From assembly GCA_903924445.1 (NCBI GenBank), contig CAIYBQ010000235.1:1-17580 (forward strand): 17,580 bases of DNA, in the 5' to 3' direction. Position numbers and translations under genes: made by a program. Of this stretch, positions 1 through 6,719 are shown piece after piece. The stretch is from an uncultured Armatimonadota bacterium. Its GTDB lineage: Bacteria > Armatimonadota > Armatimonadia > Armatimonadales > Armatimonadaceae. Each line of letters begins with the position of its first letter. The first letter of the stretch is position 1. The notes under the pieces were generated by a model. The model did not search any database and had not been told where the DNA came from. It saw only the letters and a program-made list of their open reading frames with translations.

Positions 1-1404
1 CAACTTGGAAATGACCCATGGGCAGATGGAGTTACGTGGTCACGAGACTCAAAGCAAGCTTGGTTTGTTTACAATCAACGTGGACATCAGCTGCTCCGTC
101 TCTGTCGTATCGATGTCACTTCTAAAGCTATCACCTCAGTCCTTGATGAGACATCAAAGACATTTATTGACTATCAGGCAAAATTTGGTGCCTGGTTGGA
201 CAAGGATGAAAAGACGCTCTATTGGATGTCTGAGAGGAGTGGCTACAACCACATCTATGCAGTGGATCCTCAAAAGTCATCAGGGCAGGAACTTAGGCCC
301 GTTACATCCGGTGAATGGAATGTCAAATCCATAACGGGTTACCATCCAGATTCCAATGAGATGGATGCCGCAGTTGTCGGATTTCATAAGAATCAGGACC
401 CTTACTACGTTCACTATGCTCGCATCGATTTGAAGGGCGGCAAGGTTGCGATGCTGACAGATGCCGATGGAACCCATCGGATTCAAGTGTCCCCAAACCG
501 CAAATACCTTGTCGATACCTGGTCAAGGGTGGATAAAGCCCCCGTCACAGAGCTACGTGATGCAACATCTGGCAAGCTGATCATGCCTCTGGAAGTCGCG
601 GATACATCGCGGCGTGAGGCTCTTGGGATTCCAACGATTGAACGCTTCGTCGCTCCCGGCCGGGATGGGAAGACGCTCATCTATGGAAATGTCATTCGTC
701 CCATCGGGTGGTCGCGTGAGAAAAAGTATCCCGTGATCGAGCAGGTTTATGCCGGGCCACAGGATCACTATGTTGCAAAAGCCTGGTCTGACCATATGGG
801 CTATATGCAGAAACTTGCTGACAAGGGGTTCTTTGTCGTTCAGCTCGATGGGATGGGAACGAATTGGAGGGGTAAGGCCTTTCATGATGTCTGTTACAAG
901 AATCTACGTGATGGTGGATTCCCAGATCGGGTTGCTTGGATAAAGGCACTCGCGGCGATGGATTCCAGTGTCGACACCTCGCGTGTGGGTGTGTATGGCG
1001 GCTCTGCGGGCGGACAAAATGCCGTCGCTGCGCTTATCTGGCACGGGGATTTTTACAAAGCCGCTGTTGCAGACTGTGGCTGCCACGATAACCGAATGGA
1101 CAAGACTTGGTGGAATGAGCTTTGGATGGGCTATCCCGTTGATGATTCCTATCGCTTATCCAGCAATGTTGAATTTGCTCATCAGATCACCGGCGACCTG
1201 ATGTTGGTTGTCGGGGAAATTGACCACAATGTGGATCCTGCATCGACGATGCAAGTCGTGGATGCGTTGATAAAGGCAGACAAGGACTTCGACCTTTTGG
1301 TGATTCCAGGGAGCGATCATGGCGCTGCTGAGTCTCCTTATGGACGCCGCCGAAGGACCGATTTCTTTGTGAATAAGCTGATAGGGAAACCGGTGAAGCT
1401 GTGA
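1..1404 (+). CDS. S9 family peptidase (DPP IV / prolyl oligopeptidase type), 5' end outside window
   Basis: Serine peptidase of the S9 family, which cleaves peptides, often next to proline. The frame is open from base 1, so the start lies upstream and only the last 467 residues are seen. The first part (YNQRGHQLLRL, then DEKTLYWMSERSGYNHIY) is the end of the DPP IV-type beta-propeller. The rest is the alpha/beta hydrolase domain: VYAGPQDHYV, LDGMGTNWRGKAFHD, nucleophile Ser in GGSAGG (codon 1003-1005), Asp in GEIDHNVDP (codon 1222-1224) and His in GSDHG (codon 1318-1320). All three triad residues are present. The GGSAGGQN plus DCGCHDNRMDKTWWNE signature marks the 'DGMGT' subfamily known from environmental bacteria. 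A signal peptide cannot be judged because the N-terminus is missing. The stop overlaps the GTG start of the racemase (GTGA), so the two are probably translationally coupled. Exact peptide specificity is inferred, not seen. Confidence 0.93.
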   Translation, partial: QLGNDPWADGVTWSRDSKQAWFVYNQRGHQLLRLCRIDVTSKAITSVLDETSKTFIDYQAKFGAWLDKDEKTLYWMSERSGYNHIYAVDPQKSSGQELRPVTSGEWNVKSITGYHPDSNEMDAAVVGFHKNQDPYYVHYARIDLKGGKVAMLTDADGTHRIQVSPNRKYLVDTWSRVDKAPVTELRDATSGKLIMPLEVADTSRREALGIPTIERFVAPGRDGKTLIYGNVIRPIGWSREKKYPVIEQVYAGPQDHYVAKAWSDHMGYMQKLADKGFFVVQLDGMGTNWRGKAFHDVCYKNLRDGGFPDRVAWIKALAAMDSSVDTSRVGVYGGSAGGQNAVAALIWHGDFYKAAVADCGCHDNRMDKTWWNELWMGYPVDDSYRLSSNVEFAHQITGDLMLVVGEIDHNVDPASTMQVVDALIKADKDFDLLVIPGSDHGAAESPYGRRRRTDFFVNKLIGKPVKL

Positions 1405-2321
1405 TACTACTTTCGTTCATTGATTCGCACACAGGAGGCGAACCAACGCGCCTTGTCACACATGGTTTCCCAGATCTTGGTGGCGGGACTGTTGCCGACC
1501 AGGCTACGGTGTTCGCGCGTGACTTTGACCACTACCGACGTGCAATCGTAAATGAGCCTCGCGGCAATGATGTGCTTGTCGGGGCGATTATCGTGCCACC
1601 ATCGCATCCAGATGCCAACCTGGGTGTGATTTTCTTCAATAATGTTGGCTTGTTGGGGATGTGTGGTCATGGAACGATAGGTGTCGTTGCATCGCTGCCT
1701 GACCTCCCTGACACTGTTGTCATTGAGACGCCAGTTGGAATCGTCACTGCCTCACGAAATGCTGACAAGAGCGTATCCATTACCAATGTCCGTTCGTACC
1801 TGATGAGCGAGAGCATAGACATTGCGGTACCCGGCATCGGTGCCATTACCGGCGCGGTTGCTTACGGTGGAAACACATTTCTCCTGATCACGGATCATCC
1901 ATGGAGCAGCGGCATTTCAATGCGCGATGTTCGTGCAATGACACAGTATTGCGAAGCTGTTCTTCTGGCTGTCCGGCAAGTTGACCCAAGTGTTGATCAT
2001 GTTGAGCTCTTTGCTGCACCTGAAGTGCCCGGGAATGACTCAAGGAACTTTGTGTTGTGTCCAGGAGGGCAATATGACCGGTCACCCTGTGGGACGGGAA
2101 CAAGCGCAAAGCTCGCCTGGCTACACGCGCTGGGGAAACTTACCGATGGCGAAGCCTATCGACAAGAATCTGTCACTGGATCGGTGTTTACAGGACAGGT
2201 AGTCTCGCATCCAGATGGCGGTGTGACACCGACCATCACTGGAACGGCATTTGTAACCGCAAGGGGTGAGCTGAGTATCGATCCTACAGATGACCTTGGC
2301 TGGGGGATTGTTAGTGAATAG
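1401..2321 (+). CDS. Proline racemase family protein, probable 4-hydroxyproline 2-epimerase
   Basis: Cofactor-independent racemase/epimerase that inverts the alpha carbon of proline or hydroxyproline with two cysteines acting as acid and base. Both are present: Cys88 in GMCGHGTIG and Cys230 in RSPCGTGTSAK. Trans-3-hydroxyproline dehydratases of the family have a Thr at the second site, so dehydratase activity is unlikely. The length (306 residues), the VIFFNNVGLLGMCGHG block and the immediate neighbour, a D-amino-acid type FAD oxidoreductase, favour 4-hydroxyproline 2-epimerase (trans-4-hydroxy-L-proline to cis-4-hydroxy-D-proline) over a true proline racemase, but sequence alone does not settle this. 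It starts with GTG at 1401, sharing GTGA with the peptidase stop, and begins ILLSFIDSHTGGEPTR, the normal family N-terminus. Its end overlaps the start of the next gene. It is probably a soluble cytoplasmic enzyme. Confidence 0.9.
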   Translation: MILLSFIDSHTGGEPTRLVTHGFPDLGGGTVADQATVFARDFDHYRRAIVNEPRGNDVLVGAIIVPPSHPDANLGVIFFNNVGLLGMCGHGTIGVVASLPDLPDTVVIETPVGIVTASRNADKSVSITNVRSYLMSESIDIAVPGIGAITGAVAYGGNTFLLITDHPWSSGISMRDVRAMTQYCEAVLLAVRQVDPSVDHVELFAAPEVPGNDSRNFVLCPGGQYDRSPCGTGTSAKLAWLHALGKLTDGEAYRQESVTGSVFTGQVVSHPDGGVTPTITGTAFVTARGELSIDPTDDLGWGIVSE

Positions 2322-3561
2322 CGATGTGATTGTTGTCGGTGCAGGTATCGTCGGACTGTCATCTGCATACTTTCTGGTTCGCGCCGGGCTAAGTGTTACG
2401 GTAATCGATGACGGACAGCCTGCGAGTGAGCGGTGTAGCAGTGGTAACGCTGGAATGATTGTTCCAAGCCATTTCGTACCATTGGCTGCACCGGGAATGG
2501 TTGAGTATGGAATCCGGATGCTTCCGGATAAACAAAGCCCGTTCGGAGTCAAAGTACGTGCTGATCATCGCCTAGTGGACTGGGGCATCAAGTTTATGCG
2601 CAGCTGCACGACCGAACACGTTGACCGTTGTGTACATCTTCTTCGTGACCTTAACCTGCGCTCCCGAGAACTCTATGTTGCCTTGGATGATGACATCGAT
2701 GGTGGATTTGACCTAACGCTTCGTGGACTAACGATGTTGTGCAAGACGGAAGCTGCGCTCCACCATGAGTACGCATTTGCTGATCGTGCGGTAGCCTTGG
2801 GAGTTCCAGCCACCAAGTTGGATAAGGCTCAGGTCCAGGCATTGGATCCGGCATTGGATGTGGATGTAGCAGGCGGTGTCTATTTTCCAAAGGATGCTCA
2901 TCTCTCACCAGACAAGCTCCTTCATAAGCTACATTCCTATTTGCTCTCCAAAGGTGTCACCTTCCACTGGAGTACTCGGGTTGAAGCGATCAAGACTTCC
3001 ACGTCCGGGGTCAGTGTCCACACGGAGTCATCACAGTTGAGTGCCAGCAAAGTGGTCATCGCTGGTGGAACCTGGAGCCCGCACCTCACTGAAGCACTCG
3101 GTGTCAGAATGCCGATGCAAGGTGGTAAAGGCTATAGCTTTGTCATCGACAACCCAGTTCAGCTTCCTGAAATCTGCTCCATTCTCGTCGAAGCCCGGGT
3201 TGCTGTGACTCCAATGGGCGGCCGATTACGTATCGGTGGCACAATGGAAATTGCCGGCGATGACCTAACCGTCAATCAGAATCGAGTTAACGGTATTCGA
3301 AAATCCGTACAACAGTTCTTTCCGGCATATCATGACAAGTTGGATGCTTTGGTACCTGTTTGGAGTGGCCTACGCCCATGTTCACCGGATGGCTTACCGT
3401 ACATCGGAGAGCTGGATACGAAGAACGTCGTTGTTGCGACAGGCCACTCGATGATGGGGCTTTCCCTTGGTCCCGTAACCGGTGAGCTCGTTATGAATAT
3501 CGTAACCGGGACCCCAACCCGATTCGATATCCATCAGCTGAAACCAAACCGTTGGGGATAA
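2314..3561 (+). CDS. DadA-type FAD-dependent D-amino-acid (hydroxy-D-proline) oxidoreductase
   Basis: FAD-binding oxidoreductase of the DAO/DadA family. Next to a hydroxyproline epimerase, the likely reaction is oxidation of cis-4-hydroxy-D-proline or D-proline to the cyclic imine. The N-terminal Rossmann motif VIVVGAGIVGLSSA holds GxGxxG at residues 9-14. CSSGNAGMI follows, and the C-terminal FAD/substrate motifs are GLRPCSPDGLPYIG (from residue 352) and ATGHSMMGLSLGPVTGEL (Gly377-His378). I chose the GTG at 2314, giving 415 residues: it follows GGGGGA with a 6-base spacer and yields MNSDVIVVGAG, the usual short N-terminus. An ATG at 2290 would add eight residues inside the racemase gene. 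Either way it overlaps the racemase, as expected in an operon. The later pathway enzymes (deaminase, ketoglutarate semialdehyde dehydrogenase) are not in this window. Electron acceptor unknown. Confidence 0.88.
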   Translation: MNSDVIVVGAGIVGLSSAYFLVRAGLSVTVIDDGQPASERCSSGNAGMIVPSHFVPLAAPGMVEYGIRMLPDKQSPFGVKVRADHRLVDWGIKFMRSCTTEHVDRCVHLLRDLNLRSRELYVALDDDIDGGFDLTLRGLTMLCKTEAALHHEYAFADRAVALGVPATKLDKAQVQALDPALDVDVAGGVYFPKDAHLSPDKLLHKLHSYLLSKGVTFHWSTRVEAIKTSTSGVSVHTESSQLSASKVVIAGGTWSPHLTEALGVRMPMQGGKGYSFVIDNPVQLPEICSILVEARVAVTPMGGRLRIGGTMEIAGDDLTVNQNRVNGIRKSVQQFFPAYHDKLDALVPVWSGLRPCSPDGLPYIGELDTKNVVVATGHSMMGLSLGPVTGELVMNIVTGTPTRFDIHQLKPNRWG

Positions 3562-3604
3562 TTCTGTATTGGAACAGCTGTTTGAAAACATAGTTCTCAA
3601 AACA

Positions 3605-3639
3605 AAAACACTCAGTTCCGAAATCGGTCTGAGTGTTTT
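3605..3639. terminator. Bidirectional rho-independent terminator
   Basis: A perfect 11-bp inverted repeat, AAAACACTCAG (3605-3615) with CTGAGTGTTTT (3629-3639), encloses a 13-base loop region that can extend by CCG/CGG. The arm ends form a T run on the plus strand and, read on the other strand, a T run there too. It lies 44 bases after the FAD oxidoreductase stop and 25 bases beyond the ychF stop, so it can end both convergent units. Confidence 0.85.
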
Positions 3640-3663
3640 GGATTTGTGCTTCGCAAGAATTGT

Positions 3664-4779
3664 CTATCCGCTGTGGAGGATGTTCATGACATCACCATCT
3701 TGCACGATGTAATCCTTACCCTCGGTTCGTACCCAGCCTCGATCACGTGCATGGGGAATGGAGCCTGCTTCCACAAGTTTGTCCCAGCTAATAACCTCAG
3801 CGCGGATGAACCCATGTTCGAGGTCGGTGTGAATAACACCTGCGGCTGCTGGCGCTTTGTCACCGGCATTGATTGTCCACGCACGGGTTTCTTTTTCACC
3901 AGCGGTGATAAAGGTTCGCAGGCCAAGCACTTGATATCCGATTCTGATGAGACGGTTTAGACCGGGTTCATGCAAATCAAGGCTTTCGAGATATTCCATT
4001 GCTTCATCGGCATCAAGCTCTGAAAGCTCAGCTTCAATCTTTGCACAGATAACACAGATGTCTGCGTTCTCAGTCTTTGCATATTCGCGAAGTGCTGCCA
4101 CATGTGGGTTGTTACCGCCATCTGGTAGATCTTCTTCTGCAACATTCGCGACATAGATGACCGGTTTGGCAGTAAGGAGACGAAGTTCTTTGTGAGCCCG
4201 CGCGAGGACGACTGGGTCATGAAAGGTGAATGTGCGTGCTGGAAGAGCTTCGTTCAAGTGAGGCAGGAGACCCTCAACAACCTCAAGAAGTTCTTTGTCT
4301 TCCTTAACCGTCTTTGCGTTTTTACGGATTCGGTCAACACGCTTTTCGAGCGTCTGCAGGTCAGAAAGCGCTAGCTCAGTATTGATGGCAAGGAGGTCAT
4401 CCATGGCATCGACGCGGCCTTCGACGTGAACAATATTGTCATCAACAAAACAGCGGACAACGTGCGCAACGGCAGATACTTCCCGAATATTTCCTAAAAA
4501 CTGATTCCCAAGTCCCTCGCCTTTGTGGGCACCACGAACGAGACCGGCAATATCGACGAATTCGACACTCGTTGGAATAATCTGTGGGACGCGGTCACCC
4601 TTTGCGTATAGCTTTTGAAGGGGTTGAAGGCGCGCATCAGGCACAGCAACCACACCTACATTTTTATCAATCGTCGCAAATGGATAGTTGGCAGCCAGTG
4701 CACCAGCCTTCGTAATTGCATTGAAGAGTGTTGACTTGCCAACATTTGGAAGTCCTACGATACCGATGCCTAATGCCAA
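3664..4779 (-). CDS. ychF: Redox-regulated ATPase / Obg-like GTPase family protein YchF
   Basis: Full-length YchF (371 residues), a ribosome-associated P-loop NTPase that prefers ATP. Visible motifs: P-loop GLPNVGKST (residues 9-17), NYPFATID after it, G3 DIAGL (76-80), and NVAEED (212-217) in place of the NKxD guanine-specificity motif, which is the known reason the family binds ATP. The central coiled-coil helical region spans about 130-200. The C-terminal TGS domain begins near LGLRTFITAGEKETRAW and ends with DYIVQDGDVMNI. The start is TTG at 4779, preceded on the minus strand by GGAGGA (complement of 4787-4792) with a 7-base spacer, and it gives MALGIGIVGLPN, the family's standard N-terminus. 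It lies downstream of the universal stress gene, separated by 120 bases that hold a hairpin, so it may have its own promoter. Confidence 0.97.
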   Translation of the reverse strand: MALGIGIVGLPNVGKSTLFNAITKAGALAANYPFATIDKNVGVVAVPDARLQPLQKLYAKGDRVPQIIPTSVEFVDIAGLVRGAHKGEGLGNQFLGNIREVSAVAHVVRCFVDDNIVHVEGRVDAMDDLLAINTELALSDLQTLEKRVDRIRKNAKTVKEDKELLEVVEGLLPHLNEALPARTFTFHDPVVLARAHKELRLLTAKPVIYVANVAEEDLPDGGNNPHVAALREYAKTENADICVICAKIEAELSELDADEAMEYLESLDLHEPGLNRLIRIGYQVLGLRTFITAGEKETRAWTINAGDKAPAAAGVIHTDLEHGFIRAEVISWDKLVEAGSIPHARDRGWVRTEGKDYIVQDGDVMNILHSG

Positions 4780-4899
4780 GATTGTATCCTCCGGAGTTTC
4801 TATTCTATCAAGTCACATTGGAGGATATGTTTTCTCGTGATTGGCATCATCAACTTGGAAATGTTTTTCCAATCGAACCAACTGGGCCCATCATCGGTG
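4780..4899 (-). other. Spacer between stress-protein gene and ychF, with a small hairpin
   Basis: This 120-base gap holds the ychF ribosome binding site at 4787-4792 and a perfect 7-bp hairpin, TTGGAAA (4855-4861) with TTTCCAA (4866-4872) around a 4-base loop. The hairpin has no T tract after it on the minus strand, so it is a poor intrinsic terminator and could instead be a processing or pausing site. A weak promoter-like pair on the minus strand (TTGATG at 4853-4848, CATATC at 4829-4824, 18-base spacer) might serve ychF, but the -10 matches poorly. No convincing small ORF is seen. Confidence 0.35.
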
Positions 4900-6003
4900 T
4901 TAGTGGTGGCGTAAGACCAGTACCGAGCAAGGGGAATCAATGGCTAATGACAAGCTTGTTGAACCAAGTGTCAATCGCTCAAGCATTGAGTGGCCCTTTG
5001 CACAAACGATGATGACATCTGCGTTCGTTTCTTCCGCGACCTGCCGAATTGCCGATGCTGGCGATCCCACAATGACGGAGGCGTGCGTTTTGGGGCTGAT
5101 TAACTTTAGGCGCTTGGCCACAGATGTTGTCCGAACGGAGATAGCATCTCGGACGGCATCCGCCGCGCTGATACCAGACACTCCGATATCTGCGGCTCGA
5201 GACCGCAGAAGAGTGTCTTCATACGCTGTCACAACAGAAATACTTTCGATTCCCCGAGGGCTCCATCCGATGAACTGCTCGATGCACGTGTTTGCATAGT
5301 CGGAATGGTCTGTACCGAGAACGATGCGGAGCTTTCCAGAGTGTTGCCGCGGGCGTCCAATCAGGACACTCTGGTGAGCATTGTTCGTTACATTTCGTGC
5401 AACAGAGCCTGTTAGGAGTGCCTCAATAGGTGAGTTCGTCGAAGCACAGACAGCAACCAGCTGTGTCGCATTTGCATCGGCAAAGTGAAGGAGCTCATAT
5501 GCGGGACCACCATCGAGCACGTGTACGCTAACTTGATTTACCGTATCTCCCGCCACATGCATGCCTTGTGACAGTGACTCCATAAAACTTAGAGCAGCAG
5601 CTGCCTCATTTTCGCTATTCCACATCACAGCTTCGGCTGCTGTAACAACTTCTGTTGGGAATCCCGCGACTACCAGTGGCGCGATCACGTGGACCAAGTC
5701 CAATTTCAAGCCAGGGAAACCAAGGTCTGTCAGGATTTGGAGGGACTGAGGAGGTTCAGCACCAGACGTTTCAGCAATTCCAACGAGAACATTCATCTGT
5801 TTGCTCCTATGCACAAATGGAATACTAATTTGCGCACATTGCGGACACAGCACTTGCTCCCGACCATTCAGGTTTTGTACCCACCATCCAGCGGGCAGCG
5901 TTGAACGTCCAGACTTTGAACGTCCAATGACACTGCAGTGATGGCAGGTTACAAGTGATGTAGACAAATTGTGCACGCTTGAGTGTCTGTCATCAAGCTG
6001 CAA
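4900..6003 (-). CDS. Tandem universal stress protein (UspA) with N-terminal zinc ribbon; internal start likely
   Basis: Two Usp domains follow a short zinc-ribbon-like region. Residues 20-56 carry TCHHC (Cys20, Cys23), then LPAGWW, then LCPQCA (Cys53, Cys56), a four-cysteine ribbon pattern. The first Usp domain starts MNVLVGIAE at residue 70; the second starts KLRIVLGTDHSD near 224. The second keeps much of the ATP-binding signature G-x9-GS (Gly337, Gly347-Ser348). The first lacks the leading glycine (Thr189 before Gly199), so it is probably degenerate. The frame opens at TTG 6003, 28 bases after the response-regulator stop, with no clear ribosome binding site. The ATG at 5796 is preceded by AGGAG at 7 bases and would give a 298-residue plain tandem Usp. 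Both forms may be made. Its position behind a DosS/DosR-like pair fits a stress or dormancy role, since mycobacterial DosR controls Usp genes. Partner and ligand are unknown. Confidence 0.85.
   Translation of the reverse strand: MQLDDRHSSVHNLSTSLVTCHHCSVIGRSKSGRSTLPAGWWVQNLNGREQVLCPQCAQISIPFVHRSKQMNVLVGIAETSGAEPPQSLQILTDLGFPGLKLDLVHVIAPLVVAGFPTEVVTAAEAVMWNSENEAAAALSFMESLSQGMHVAGDTVNQVSVHVLDGGPAYELLHFADANATQLVAVCASTNSPIEALLTGSVARNVTNNAHQSVLIGRPRQHSGKLRIVLGTDHSDYANTCIEQFIGWSPRGIESISVVTAYEDTLLRSRAADIGVSGISAADAVRDAISVRTTSVAKRLKLISPKTHASVIVGSPASAIRQVAEETNADVIIVCAKGHSMLERLTLGSTSLSLAIDSPCSVLVLRHH
5797..5808 (-). promoter_or_regulatory. Internal ribosome binding site for the plain Usp form
   Basis: On the minus strand AGGAG (complement of 5804-5808) stands 7 bases before ATG 5796 and in frame with the zinc-ribbon region upstream. 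It is a better initiation signal than anything near TTG 6003 and decides where most Usp translation probably starts. Confidence 0.6.
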
Positions 6004-6031
6004 AGTTCATCTGCCAGATGATGTATTCGGG

Positions 6032-6673
6032 TTACTCAACCAGACCGTTTCTGACAGCCCAGACTGCGGCTTGAGCTCGATCAGAAACGCCAAGTTTTCG
6101 AAGAATGTGCTCGACATGGGATTTGACAGTGCCATCACTGATGAACAACAGGCCAGCAATTTCTTTATTGGATAATCCTGTTGTCACAAGCCGTAGAACT
6201 TCTTCCTCGCGAACCGTTAGCGGCTCTGGAATATCCATTTTCGCGCCCGTCAGCGGACCAGTTGATCGTAGAGCCCGCAAGAAGTCATCACGATTAAGGG
6301 TGGAATCACCTGCTAGAACCGCACGCATCGTTGCCAGCAGCTCATCCCGTTCGACGCCTTTGAGGAGGTATCCAGCAGCACCACCGGCAAGGGCCCGTGC
6401 TACGAATGTCGGATTCTCGTAAGTTGTCAGCAGGATAACAGGAAGCATTGGGAAGAGTGCTTTGACCTGCGTCAATGCCACCAAACCATCTGTTTTAGGC
6501 ATGCGGATGTCCATCAGGAGCAGATCGGCTTCGTGTTCCTTGGCCAACGGGACAGCATCTTGTCCATCCACACCCTCTGCAATAATGTCAAACTCTGTCC
6601 CGGACAGCAAACTACGAAGGCCTCCACGCCAGATCGCGTGATCATCAATGATAATGACTCGTACCTGATTCAT
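6032..6673 (-). CDS. NarL/LuxR-family response regulator
   Basis: Two-domain transcription factor of 213 residues, the expected size. The receiver domain (about 4-120) has the acidic pair Asp10-Asp11, phospho-acceptor Asp55 in LLLMDIRMP, switch Thr83/Thr84 in LLTTYENP and Lys105 in YLLKG. The LuxR-type helix-turn-helix (about 149-210) runs LTVREEEVLRLV, GLSNKEIAGLL, GTVKSHVEHILRKLGVSDR. It starts at ATG 6673, 46 bases after the kinase stop in the same direction, so it is almost certainly the cognate regulator of that HisKA_3 kinase. The next gene downstream, a universal stress protein, begins within 28 bases (or about 235 bases if the internal start is used) and is a likely co-transcribed member. 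I found no DosR-type GGGAC/GTCCC palindrome nearby, so the operator is unknown. Confidence 0.95.
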   Translation of the reverse strand: MNQVRVIIIDDHAIWRGGLRSLLSGTEFDIIAEGVDGQDAVPLAKEHEADLLLMDIRMPKTDGLVALTQVKALFPMLPVILLTTYENPTFVARALAGGAAGYLLKGVERDELLATMRAVLAGDSTLNRDDFLRALRSTGPLTGAKMDIPEPLTVREEEVLRLVTTGLSNKEIAGLLFISDGTVKSHVEHILRKLGVSDRAQAAVWAVRNGLVE

Positions 6674-6719
6674 GACTTGGCTCTCACTTTCATACCGGGC
6701 GTCCGTTGTGGGATACCTC

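Noticed and set aside
1..13. A 13-base sequence CAACTTGGAAATG occurs at the window start and again at 4851-4863.
   Set aside because: Matching stops at once on the right side, one copy is coding and the other intergenic; most likely chance.
5..334. A 109-codon open frame on the plus strand at the left edge.
   Set aside because: It overlaps the S9 peptidase frame, which is open from base 1 and carries recognisable propeller sequence.
4728..5299. Plus-strand open frames opposite the Usp gene and across the ychF spacer.
   Set aside because: No family motifs or ribosome binding site; they mirror the Usp gene, whose domains are clear.
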